A stretch of DNA of 47,500 bases from Glandiceps talaboti (Eukaryota; Hemichordata; Enteropneusta; Spengelidae): NCBI RefSeq assembly GCF_964340395.1, contig NC_135561.1, forward strand, positions 7,683,732 to 7,731,231. Reading direction: 5' to 3'. The position numbers were made by a program, and so were the translations under genes. This document shows positions 1 to 10,300 of the stretch, one piece after another. Each line of letters begins with the position of its first letter. Position 1 is the stretch's first letter. The notes under the pieces were generated by a model that saw only the letters and a program-made list of their open reading frames with translations, had not been told where the DNA came from and ran no database searches.

Positions 1-88
1 TTCTAGTTGGTATACCACACAAGAAAACCGTGCTACGAAACAACCCGAAGCAGCTGGATGGTTTGACAATTGGTGTGCTATTCTGTGA
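1..88 (+). CDS. 3' end of a ParB/Srx-CaaX family gene (partial, copy C)
   Basis: Reading from base 2, 28 codons are open and end in TGA at 86-88. The last residues are GWFDNWCAIL. The neighbouring copy B (5181-6317) ends GWFGKWCNIL and also has a TTQE motif a few residues upstream, as here. This is therefore the terminal exon of a third member of the same tandem family, on the same strand; its ParB/Srx-like domain lies upstream of the window. The last four residues, CAIL, form a canonical CaaX box with Leu in the X position, which predicts geranylgeranylation (inference). The exon is cut by the window edge, so its acceptor is not visible. Confidence rests on the shared tail, not on a full domain. 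Confidence 0.65.
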   Translation, partial: SSWYTTQENRATKQPEAAGWFDNWCAIL

Positions 89-954
89 ATTGAAAGTCGG
101 TTGATTTGAGCCATAGAGGGTTTGATCATTGAAATGACACTGTTGATTTAGAAGTTGGAAACTCACATTTCAAAAAAAGTATTATGATATTTCTATATAG
201 TCTTTACACCATGATGTGGAAAGTTGTTTGTTTTACAAATAACATAACCAGTTTAGTCTGTAGTAGATGTTTGGTATGTAATTTGACGATCCATTTTTGG
301 TATCCATTTTTATATATCTTTTAATGGGGCAAATTTGAGAAATGGGCGATGGCATCGTGCTCGAAGATTAATTTCTAATAGCAATACCAAGAACATATTA
401 AGCACACATTACGAAACTTGATGAGTTCCAGGGAAATGTCCGCTATCGAAAATACTAATGTAATATTGCAACTCAGATTAATATAGTTGTCTGGGGACCA
501 GCTCACTCATGTAACTATGACTATGTACGACAGCGCAGTACACAATCTACATGGTCGTTGACTTAGAATAGATTGTCAGTCACCTGAAGGAATGACATAT
601 CATAATGTAGAGGAATTATTAGTTTGTAAATAGGTCGTGTATGGGGTGCCACACTAATTGACCGACACGCTTCGGTATGGAATTGCTACTGTGTTAAGAA
701 CTTTGTCAACTTGAAGTTAAATAAATTGCCACAGTCTACCATTCTACTTGATTCATTGCAATAATGATATAATCAGTTTAGAAGCCATATTTCTGCAGAA
801 GTAAGCAATTCTTTTACAATGTTAGACAAATTCACCCCCATACCTCTTCATGAAATGTGATAATCGATTTGGACACTATGTCATGAACGTTAAGGTCAAA
901 GGCAATGGCATATTTTCTTCATAAGTTAATACCACCCCGGGGGTGATACTTTCC
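89..954. other. intergenic spacer, nothing recognised
   Basis: AT-rich sequence downstream of the partial copy C. I see no open reading frame of note, RNA gene or repeat structure here. Confidence 0.5.
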
Positions 955-1031
955 ATGTATGTATGTATGTATGTATGTATGTATGTATGTATGTATGTAT
1001 GTATGTATGTATGTATGTATGTATGTGTGTG

Positions 1032-1079
<48 letters not shown>

Positions 1080-1167
1080 TGTGTGTGTATGTATGTATGT
1101 ATGTATGTATGTATGTATGTATGTATGTATGTATGTATGTATGTATGTATGTATGTATGTATGTATG

Positions 1168-1197
<30 letters not shown>
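955..1197. repeat. compound microsatellite (ATGT)n-(GTGC)n-(ATGT)n
   Basis: About 240 bp of tetranucleotide repeat with a symmetrical layout: ATGT units, a short GT stretch, a block of GTGC units, GT again, then ATGT units. All long frames through it (Met-Tyr-Val-Cys or Thr-Tyr-Ile-His repeats) are artefacts of the repeat. Confidence 0.95.
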
Positions 1198-1198
<1 letters not shown>

Positions 1199-1918
1199 GT
1201 AACTTGAATGACGTCATCTCTAAACATAGTACGAGATGGTATATATTGTCTTGACACCTATGTGACCTATTTCAATACAACGTGTTTGGCGACATGTATA
1301 AACAGCGTCATGTCTGAACCCAAACACAGTAATTACAAAATTAATGAAACATACATGCATGCAAGTTAAGTGTGTAAATTCTGGAAATTGACAAAGAATC
1401 AAAGAAGTAAGGAAAATCAAATCTGATCGATTGTACATTCACACACCTGTACAATACAGTGAATCTCAGACCAGGGGCTACTCCCCCTCTTTGAATATAC
1501 GTAAATGTGCATTTTCAAGCCCTTTGGTCTAAAATGGGGTCTGTTTTTTCAAGGTGAAGGCATCCCTACCAGAGCCTGCCACTGGTATCCCCCTCCGGGG
1601 GGGGGGGTGCTCAGACCACAGAGACTCAAGTCACTCACTCTCGTACGTACCGTGAACACACGAGCACTCATGAATAGCTCAAAGAGACAAAACTGTATGT
1701 TTGACAGTTTACTTCCTAGATCGAGATAACTTTTCTCAACTTAAGCATGCCTACTCAGACCTTTATTGCAAAAATTCCCACCACATTTCGTAGTTTATAT
1801 TATTACTCAATGAAGTCAGACAAGACAGTGAGATTATTTTTTTACACTCAGTTGATCACAATTAAATGTAGCAACGCCTATATTCTCATAAATTAACGGA
1901 TTAGGGCAACAGTTTAAA
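1198..1918. other. intergenic spacer with an 11-G tract
   Basis: No gene recognised. It holds a run of 11 G at 1597-1607 preceded by a C-rich stretch, so a local hairpin or quadruplex is possible. The text around 1470-1620 looks like an old dispersed repeat, but there is no second copy in the window to prove it. Confidence 0.4.
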
Positions 1919-2251
1919 CTATTTGTCTGTTAGCCCAATTTTAGAAGTCAATTTAATATATTTTTGGGCAAGAGGACCAAAACTCCGAAATGTTAAATAT
2001 TGAAAATATTGGCCGCTGTATTTGGCTAACATTTCATCTGCGATGAGGCCAAACATGAATGCATTGCACAATGCAATGGTGGACTTCGCACCCAAGATAT
2101 CATACCGGGTGACTTTATGATACGTATTTATGACGTGTCTGATTTGCATAACTGCTTGTGACATCATGTTCCAAAAATAGATTTCACAGTAATGTCCCAG
2201 ATTACGAACACGTGAGTTCCATTGAAATGACAATTTTGATAATACATTCAC
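1919..2251 (-). pseudogene. ORF weakly resembling mitochondrial ATP synthase subunit g, without a start codon
   Basis: An open frame of 110 codons on the minus strand ends in TAG at 1919-1921. The first open codon is GTG and the frame has no ATG before an upstream TAA. No AG acceptor lies between that TAA and the first in-frame Met-Met (about codon 29), so an intact upstream exon is hard to arrange. The C-terminal half, around AFMFGLIADEML followed by YSGQYF, resembles the single membrane helix of ATP synthase subunit g (GLVATEVL then VGEIIG in the family), and its length is close to the usual ~100 residues. I read it as a processed, start-less relic lying between copies C and A. The resemblance is weak and by eye; it could be chance. 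Confidence 0.3.
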
Positions 2252-2410
2252 GGTAGCAATGGATAGGGGTTCAATAAAGTAATGTGTTTATTTCCATATC
2301 TTTTGTGATAAGTGATCAAATTATTGCAAAATATACATTAGAATATATAGATATATATAAATTTGCTACGATAAAGAGAACTTTCCAGTGAACACTGTGA
2401 AGTCATCGCC

Positions 2411-2500
2411 GGGAAATACCCATAGGAATTTCCCACGTGAAACATAACAATGCGCATGCGCAGATCTAGTATTTATAGTTGTGATGTACAGTATAAATAG
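2411..2500 (+). promoter_or_regulatory. promoter of copy A: kappaB-like site, E-box, NRF1 site, TATA box
   Basis: The sequence shows GGAATTTCCC (2425-2434), which matches a kappaB site, and a GGGAAATACC relative at 2411-2420. CACGTG lies at 2434-2439, the perfect palindrome TGCGCATGCGCA (NRF1 consensus) at 2451-2462, and TATAAATAG at 2492-2500. The TATA box would put transcription start near 2520-2530, leaving about 70 bases of leader before the ATG at 2595. Factor names are assigned by motif only. Confidence 0.55.
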
Positions 2501-2594
2501 TCGGCTTACATGTAAAACCTTCAACCTTTTACGAATTATCTTTTCAACCTACAACACGTAAACACTGTCCTGACATATCGACACAAATTTCAAA

Positions 2595-2994
2595 ATGGCC
2601 GAAATCGATCTGCGACCTTCCGAAATCCGTTATCTGCACGACACCATCGCCGAGCATTTTCGTAACGGAACTGGTATGCTAGATACTTTTAAAGACCTAC
2701 TGTATAAGGATTTGACGCCTGGTGATATTCCCACGATTCAAGTGTTCCGATACGAAAACAAATGGTATGTCTACTCGGGACATAGAAGATTGTATCTCTA
2801 CAAAAGACTTCAAAAACAACGAGTCATCGACAAGGTAACAGTAGAAGAAGTTGATGACGATGAAATAAATTGGAAGAAAGTTCACGAGAAGGACACATCC
2901 GAAAACGACGGCAAATCTGTTGAAGTTCGTGGTGATAAAAGTTTTGTGGGCAGACTCGGTCAAATTGTCAAAGAATGGAAAAATTCCCAGTCAG
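2595..2994 (+). CDS. copy A, exon 1
   Basis: It runs from the ATG to TCAG|GTAGGG and ends in phase 1. It has the same length and phase as exon 1 of copy B. Confidence 0.8.
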
Positions 2995-3733
2995 GTAGGG
3001 AAAAACATACACCTGTTAATGTTCGCATACACGAGTACGTTCGATTTACATAATTATTATCACTATTTCTTGTTTGAAAAAGAAACCATAATATTGACAG
3101 TCACAGTAATCATGCCTTGAACCACAGACACTTGAATCAATCTGTATGATTTAAAAAAATGTATAGTAAATAAATAGTATTTACTATATTAAAAAAATCC
3201 TATAGATTGATTCGAGTGCCTGTGCCTTGGACCATGATTGATTATTATTATTATGCAAATCAAATGCAGCGCTGCAATGAAGTGAGATCGATTAACTAAT
3301 ATTATGAACCATTGAAAAGTTGGTGTCTTTGTAAAATAGAATGTAGTTCCTCGTGTGTTCATCGCAGTCATTTTAAAGACTGACGAGGTGGCATGATGAC
3401 GAACAGCCATTTTCAGACATGCACATGCAATGCATGGGATTATAACAACAATATAATTTTGCATCCTGTTTTACTATCTGTGTATGGCCTATATAAATAG
3501 CTTGAATTTTCATATGTTAACTGATCGCTCATATCAATTCATTGAGAAAAAAAATTCAGATTGGTTTATAATAACTCCCGTTTCATTGCTATCCAGATTC
3601 AAGTGATTCCAGTTCTGAGTATTCTGACAGTGACTACGAATACTCATCATACGTGTTCTATGAATCCGAATCCGACAGTGACGTGGACGTATTTGGCCTT
3701 GTGAACAATTTCGGTAATTTGGTGCTTTACTGA
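2595..3733 (+). CDS. ParB/sulfiredoxin-like domain protein, copy A (two exons)
   Basis: Exon 1 is 2595-2994 (400 bp) and exon 2 is 3597-3733, joined G|AT in phase 1 by GTAGGG and ATCCAG splice sites; the product is about 178 residues. Residues 6-90 carry the ParB/Srx-like fold: LRPSEIRYLHDTI near the start, an IPTIQVF strand, then KWYVYSGHRRLYLYKRL at about 56-72. The G-H-R-R core resembles ParB box II (G[EH]RR) and the GNRR/DNRR motif of related eukaryotic proteins. ParB and sulfiredoxin folds bind nucleotides; activity here is unknown. Exon 2 codes for an acidic Ser/Asp/Glu-rich tail without a CaaX box, unlike copies B and C. The ATG follows a TATA box at the expected distance. About 44% of residues match copy B over 134 ungapped positions (hand count). 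Confidence 0.75.
3111..3236. mobile_element. 126-bp fold-back (MITE-like) element in the intron of copy A
   Basis: The two halves are near-perfect reverse complements. Both begin CATG and share AATCAATCT, then a T/A-rich core ending AGTAAATA at the centre. There is almost no loop. It lies wholly inside the intron between the exons of copy A. Confidence 0.7.
3597..3733 (+). CDS. copy A, exon 2 (acidic Ser-rich tail)
   Basis: It begins after TATCCAG and ends in TGA at 3731-3733. The tail is dominated by Ser, Asp, Glu and Tyr and ends FGNLVLY. A possible further donor (G|GTAATT) lies within it, so an alternative ending cannot be excluded. Confidence 0.65.
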
Positions 3734-5180
3734 AGAAGAAGAAGAAGAAGAAGAAGAAGACATCACGATTGAAACCTGAAGAAGTTGAAATGATAACACT
3801 TCATTAACAACAAAATATTTGTGTGTGAGAGTTGAACCAACGCCAGAGTGACAGATAACGATTTATATTCAAGGGGTGTATGGTGTAGGAATCGATTATT
3901 GAAATGTTTAGATCTAGAAAAAAGGCAAATATTGTCCAAAGTTATGATTTGTCGCAGTAAACTGTAACCAATTAAAAGTTAACAACGTTTTACATTCACG
4001 GACATATTGAAAGTTTATGAAAAAGAAAATGGTATAATAGGAACTGATTACTCAAAATGGTTAGATCTAGAAAAAAAATGGCAAATTTTATCCGGCCAGA
4101 GTTTTGATTTGTCTTTGTAAACTGTAATAGTGAGTGAGTTCATTTAGAATGATGAGTTACACGGATATTGTAGGACAAAATTCAGTCTATTTGAGTGGTG
4201 GAATGGCCGAGAAATAGAACCAGAGAGACATGTACCGGCACGTGATGTATCCGGGGCTCTGGACTGAAACTCCCGTACGTCTTGAGCTGAGGAGTGTCAC
4301 TTGCAAATAGACGTACCAGAGACTTTAATATGTTAAACAATAAGTGACAGATCTAATGCATCTAAATTGCTAACTTGGTGTGGCGGCAAATTAGGTCTGG
4401 TTATAAAGATATGCCACCATATTTCTAACAAATAAATATATGTAATATATTAATTGATAATCAACAGGTGGCTGTTGGCATTAAAACGTAATTTTTATAT
4501 ATCCTGGGCCACCATGTTTTGATTCGTTAATTCTATTATCGTGGTAATTCATGTGTTTATTAGCTTCCTTCAATGACCACAAAATTCCGAGAATTCGAAA
4601 TCCTCGTAAACGGTTGGTATTAAAATTATCTGATCGGGCGAGTTATTTTATACTAGACGCATGCGCTATTGGTCCATATCGCCATTATAAGTGATGAATG
4701 AATAAATTAACATATGTTTATAAGTAGCTTTAAAAGAGACTAAAATCTAGATATTTTTTTTGTATTCAAGTGTGGAATTATGGAATTCTTTGAGTACATT
4801 CAATATTTTTCGTTCTTATAGCAAAGCTTAATAAAAGACGAACTGAAAACAACTTAAAAGTACAGCGATGACGTGTATTAATTTGTCATAAATAGCAATA
4901 CTGCATCACAGAGGACAGCTTGTCAATAATTATATTTTCACCTTGTTATTTGCTATTCTTGAAGTAACAAAACGAAACTGCAATACGCCAAACCAAAGCT
5001 GGTATTGCGCATGCGTATATGTCGTATCCACTGTGCCATTTCCACGTAATTCGCAGTTTAGTTGAACGGTTTATTTATACAGAACTACGAACTGCCAAAC
5101 ATGTTTTGCTGGAATTCATAACTATTAACTGATACGACCTGGGCATTTATTATTGTAGTTATAAACACTACAGTAAAAAA
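3734..5180. other. spacer between copies A and B
   Basis: A (GAA)n run starts at the stop codon of copy A (about 3732-3761). No other gene is recognised. An ACGCATGCGC motif with a nearby ATTGG box lies at about 4657-4675, and a TGCGCATGCG motif lies at 5006-5015. No tail exon with a CaaX box was found here for copy A. Confidence 0.5.
5006..5080 (+). promoter_or_regulatory. promoter of copy B: NRF1-like site and TATA-like element
   Basis: TGCGCATGCG (5006-5015) is the core of the NRF1 palindrome also found upstream of copy A. TTATTTATAC at 5071-5080 could act as a TATA element about 100 bases before the ATG at 5181. Confidence 0.4.
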
Positions 5181-5580
5181 ATGCCGAACTTGGTCCTTGC
5201 ACCCTCTGAGATTCGATTCCTACACGACAGTATTGACTGCCGTTTCCGAGACGGCCGATTATTACTGAATACGTTTGAATCGTTACTGTACGGGAGAATT
5301 AGCGCGAAAGATATACAGATCATCGCTGTCATATCGGCTAATGGAAAATGGTGGATCTACGCAGGTCACAGGCGACTCTACCTGTACAAACAACTGGAAG
5401 AACTGGGTGTCATTGGTGCTATAACGGTGTGGCAAATAGATGCCTGGAGAATTAAGTGGGATGTGGTCAAGAAAAAACTTACTACGGACAATGAAGGACT
5501 CGACGTCGAGGTTCGAAATGATATGAATTTTGATATTAAAATGCAGAAGATTATCAGAGCTTGGAAGTCTACAATGACAG
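5181..5580 (+). CDS. copy B, exon 1
   Basis: It runs from the ATG to ACAG|GTATAC and ends in phase 1, exactly like exon 1 of copy A. It encodes the whole ParB/Srx-like domain. Confidence 0.8.
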
Positions 5581-5870
5581 GTATACTATTATAAATCGTG
5601 CTATTTTCGTTTTGAAATGAACCCATGACTCAGAGTGTGTATATCATTTGTTGTGTGTATAATTTTCTGTTGTTGTATATTTTTACTCTTTGTTAATAAA
5701 TGTACGTACGTACGTATATAGATACATAGATACATACATAGATACATACATACATACATACATACATACATACATACATAGATACATACATACATACATA
5801 CATACATACATACATACATACATACATACATACATACATACATACATACATACATACATACATACATACA

Positions 5871-5904
<34 letters not shown>

Positions 5905-5959
5905 CATAGATACATAGATACATACATACATACATACATACATACATACATACATACAT

Positions 5960-5990
<31 letters not shown>

Positions 5991-6317
5991 TACAAGAGAC
6001 AGGGAGAGACAGATATCATGTTTCACTGACCCTTTTTTATGTTACAGTTGAGTCGACAAAAAATAATAATATCAAAAGTGAAAACATTTTTATTTCCTAC
6101 AGTGCAACGTGATATATCGTTGAGGGCGGATTATCAACCTAGAACTGTGTCAAGCTTCAGTGTATCTACACCATCTACTAAAATAGAAGAACATAGGTTG
6201 ACCATCAACACTTCAGAAAATCGAATTTCTAAATCCGGTGTGTATATTGAAGAAGACAAGACCACACAGGAGACTGAAAACTCGGGATGGTTTGGAAAAT
6301 GGTGTAATATTTTGTAA
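5181..6317 (+). CDS. ParB/sulfiredoxin-like domain protein with C-terminal CaaX box, copy B (two exons)
   Basis: Exon 1 is 5181-5580 (400 bp) and exon 2 is 6103-6317, joined G|TG in phase 1 (ACAG|GTATAC and CCTACAG splice sites); the product is about 204 residues. The ParB/Srx-like domain spans about 6-90, with APSEIRFLHDSI near the start and KWWIYAGHRRLYLYKQL at about 56-72. After a polar linker the protein ends GWFGKWCNIL. CNIL is a CaaX box with Leu at X, expected to be geranylgeranylated on Cys by GGTase-I (inference), which would tether the protein to membranes. Copy C shares this tail. An alternative acceptor at 6048/6049 (TTACAG) would end early after about 20 codons, so the acceptor at 6101-6102 is preferred. 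The function of the family is not known to me. Confidence 0.78.
5701..5993. repeat. (CATA)n microsatellite filling the intron of copy B
   Basis: About 290 bp of CATA repeat with GATA variants and a (CA)n end. It makes up more than half of the 522-bp intron. Confidence 0.95.
6103..6317 (+). CDS. copy B, exon 2 (linker and CaaX tail)
   Basis: It starts after TTTCCTACAG and ends in TAA at 6315-6317. It encodes a polar Ser/Thr/Glu linker, then TTQE and GWFGKWCNIL. AATAAA motifs lie at about 6392-6400. Confidence 0.75.
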
Positions 6318-6599
6318 TTTTAATGTGGATTAATTTGAGAAAATAGTTATTATTAATTTGAATTAGAAATTCGAAAATTTTTCCAGAGTAAAAATAAAAA
6401 TATTATAATAGAGGGCGCTGTACACTGTCAGCGACCTGGCACAGGCTCTTGTATGATAAACGGCGTTTTATCTTGACTGTTCAACTTCTTGATTGCTTCC
6501 AGTCTACTTTGTGCAAACATTTTCGTGAAGATGCCTAGAAGTGGTATGTTTACTTTAGTTACCGTGTGTTTATTATTTGACTTGATTTTAAGAAGTCCT

Positions 6600-6895
6600 T
6601 TATTCCATCTGCTGTAAAACTTTTAAATTTGGACTTGGCATGGAGTAAATGCAAATTTTAATGCTATTGTTCTGTCATTTTTCTGTAGCACAAGGAAGCA
6701 CTTTTATCTATTTAATATTTTTAAATGGATGTATACCTTCAGTTTACATTGGTGTTTTTATCTGTATGTGTGTCTTGACGTTTATTACATTTGATGTTTG
6801 CCTGGTGCCATGGTGCCAAAACGAATTTCCATGTTTTTATGGACAATAAAGTAATCTAATCTAATCTAATCTAATCCAATCTAATCTAATCTAAA
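6600..6895 (+). mobile_element. 3' end of a truncated non-LTR retrotransposon (LINE-like)
   Basis: The segment ends with a small hairpin (TTCCATG-TTTT-TATGGA), an AATAAAG, then (TCTAA)n at about 6850-6893. A hairpin, AATAAA and a short simple-repeat tail form the usual 3' end of several invertebrate LINE families. No reverse transcriptase is present, so it is a 5'-truncated relic. The 5' limit is a guess. Confidence 0.5.
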
Positions 6896-7011
6896 GAAGC
6901 TTTTTCATTTTTGATATGAGAGATTTACAAAATACATGTATTACAATATTTACAATATATTGCGATATTTACAATGTATATGTATTCTTTGTTTCTTTTA
7001 AGATTCGTTTG

Positions 7012-7115
7012 TGTATGTATGTATGTATGTATGTATGTATGTATGTATGTATGTATGTATGTATGTATGTATGTATGTATGTATGTATGTATGTATGTAT
7101 GTATGTATGTATGTA

Positions 7116-7164
<49 letters not shown>

Positions 7165-7283
7165 ATGTATGTATGTATGTATGTATGTATGTATGTATGG
7201 ATGGATGGATGGCTGGATGGATGGATGGATGGATGTATGCATGCATGCATGCATGCATGCATGCATGCATGTATGTATGTATG

Positions 7284-7313
<30 letters not shown>
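7012..7313. repeat. compound microsatellite (ATGT)n-(GT)n-(ATGT)n-(GGAT)n-(GCAT)n-(ATGT)n
   Basis: About 300 bp of nested tetranucleotide and dinucleotide repeat. The GCAT block is self-complementary. All reading frames through it are repeat artefacts. Confidence 0.95.
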
Positions 7314-7316
<3 letters not shown>

Positions 7317-10300
7317 GGTAAGTGCATCTGGCCATGGACTTGTGATAAAACACAATGAACTTATAGATACGTAGACGTAAAATGTTTATTTCATACATCG
7401 TTGACAATTGAAATTACATCATACAAATGTTTTTATATCCACATTTCGTGGTTTTTCCTTCGCATGAGACATACAATAATGTGTCTTGTTGATTCACTCA
7501 AATAAATATGTTTCATAATACATTATTCAAATTTGACCATACCATTGAAGAAGACGTAGATGTGACGTCATGAAAACATCAGACATTTGTAAATTGACAA
7601 ACAGCAGAAGGTACAACGTACTCCATAACATTGAGTTTTTATACTTGAAATGGTATGCCACAAAAACGTGAAATGACAAGGCAAATCTCCGAAATTAGTT
7701 GTTGTAGCATGTGGCCATATTAAATCCTTATTTGACCTAGGGTTGGACACATATATCCTTCGTCCATACTCATTCCACCCCAACCCCCCTGGCACCCCAT
7801 TAACCAAGAAATGACTTTTGACAGTTTAGTTGTGAAATGTTAAGATTGTAATATACTCACTATAGAATATTACCACAGGGGGACTATTAATGACGTCAGA
7901 ACACTTCTATTGAAATCTGTTGCCAAAACACGATTTGTTGATATATTAAAATGGCGTGTATATACTAGTTTTCGGACAACTCTGTTTACATTGTGTATTT
8001 TGTACTTTTCTAAATGACAGCCAACATACATATATCTGCACTGGTAGTTTTAAACATACCCTAATAATATACAGATTCTGATATACAGCATAACAAAAAC
8101 TGTGATTGAGCTTTACTTTTCAGACGTTAAAAAAAGAAGGTAATTTGCATATTTATCAACTAAAATACACCGGCGGCAGTTTATTCGGCTTTGCGTGAGC
8201 ATTGTTGTACCGTTTTTATACAAATCATTCCTAATATTAAGTTTTACATAATAAAAATACTAAATAATGTAAATTCAATGCACGTATTATAAAATTAGCT
8301 CTTTTATCTAACAATAAAAATATTCTAAAAAACAGTTTAAACGCGAACGGAAACTATAAACAGAACGGTAAATACAATGAGTTATAATCAACTCTATAAA
8401 TACGGTGTATGGCCTATAAAATGCAATCACGTGCTCTGGGGATAAACTAAAACATTAGATTTAGCCTCTATGAATATTCATCATCAAGACCAAATCTTCG
8501 TTGAATAAGTACTCCTAAATGACCCCATTCTCCAATTTTACCTACAACTGAATTTGAAGTTTGTACATCAAAGATATGACAATGAAAAGTCTGGTTTGCT
8601 GCAAAATGATTTGTAATAGACTATATAAAGAAATTTAATGACGTACACCTTTAGACATAATTAAAAAAAGACAACCCTTCATATATATTATTAACGTTTT
8701 GTATCATAAAGCGATCAATTTAACTGAATTCATTCATTTTCTCATCTGTCCAATTTTATTCTAATTTAGTAAAATCCGAGGCACAAACTTTCGAATCGCA
8801 AAGTTCAAAAAACACTAAATACGTTTTTTTGGCCAACTTTCCAAAGACCTTTCATGTAGCCGCTTTCACTATACATTAAACGCTTTACCAGAAGTCAAAC
8901 TTTATATCAAATATCTGTAAAATTGCAACCTTTCAAAAAATCAGTCGCCGTTCTAAACATATTTTGAAATATTTATTTGTAAACACGTGTCTAGGACCTG
9001 TCTTTTATGTTGATAAAGTTGACCGTTCGAAATAAAGGAAATATAATGTTTTAGTACTAAAATAATAATATTACCAAATATTGAAATAGATAGCTGAAGC
9101 GTGAACGTGTGGATCTTGTCGAATAAATTAAGTACAGTTATTCAAGATGGCTGCTACAGCGTGACGTCATCATGTGACGTCATAGATTGCAAGGAAATGT
9201 TTGTCACTTGTTTACTCCATTCTATCTGTATCCTATCGTCATTGAGTAAAATGCTTCTTAAGTTCAAAGTATTTTTATAAATGAATTTCCGAAACACAAT
9301 ATCTGGTTAGAAAGGATTCCTGAGCTAAAGTAATAAGTAAAACTTTGTAAGTATATGTTACATTAAAGCATGCATTGAGTAAATATATTATACGGAATGA
9401 TTTTTACTGCACATAGCGATTGGAAATGTATATAAGTAGGAGTTAGTGCTATAGCATGAGGAAAAATTAATTGCCCTCACGAACATTCACACTCTGGAAT
9501 ACATACGGGAATGGAGTTAACTCTAACTAATACATTAAGAGGAAATACAGGCTTGATTCAACAAACACACAAACAAACAAACTATGCTACATAAGTACAA
9601 ATTCTATCGGTGTTAAAATAATGGTTGACAATTTGGTGAAAACCTGCTCGCTACTGATGACAGTATGTCTATTGTCAGTAAACAGTAGGGTGCTAGAATA
9701 TATCAGCATGTTGTTGTTCAAGTTGCCTGCTATCAAAGGGACACATTCCCCCCAAAAAACATTTTGTTATTTACTTTAGTTGTAAGAAAAAAAATGCTAT
9801 TCGTCTGCGTCCTTCAGGCTTGGTCATGCTTATTCATCATTTCGATCCTTGTCACAGTAGTTTTAATAAACTCTAAATGAAAAGCAAAAAACAGTAAAGT
9901 TACCAAGATAAATGTATACATTTTTGCTGGGAATACTGCCCTCACACGAACACTTTATCACCATTCGAAGGAGGTATAGACTGTACAGCCATTGGTGGCG
10001 CTGTAATAGCCTATACACGTAGCCTTGTCGGCTGTCGAGGCGCTAGCAGCTTCGATCTTCTTTGTAAATACTATAGTATACTAATATATGTAACACAGGC
10101 TAAGTTTATAAACGTTTGTACTCAAGTGTGAAAAAAATAACTCCTATTTGAATTATTCTAGTGTAATACTGATGCATACCACCGATAACATTATACATAG
10201 TCTTCTGGCGTTGTTAGCACAGTTGATGATCATTGATATATTATACCTAAATACATTTGTACCAGATTTGAGTTCTGTCCATAGCAAGTGATGGCTAAGT

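Noticed and set aside
876-1257. Overlapping open frames of Tyr-Val-Cys-Met and Thr-Tyr-Ile-His repeats (also at 5.6-6.0, 7.0-7.3, 21.7, 30.1, 31.3 and 35.5 kb)
   Set aside because: They come only from tetranucleotide repeats, which are open in several frames at once.
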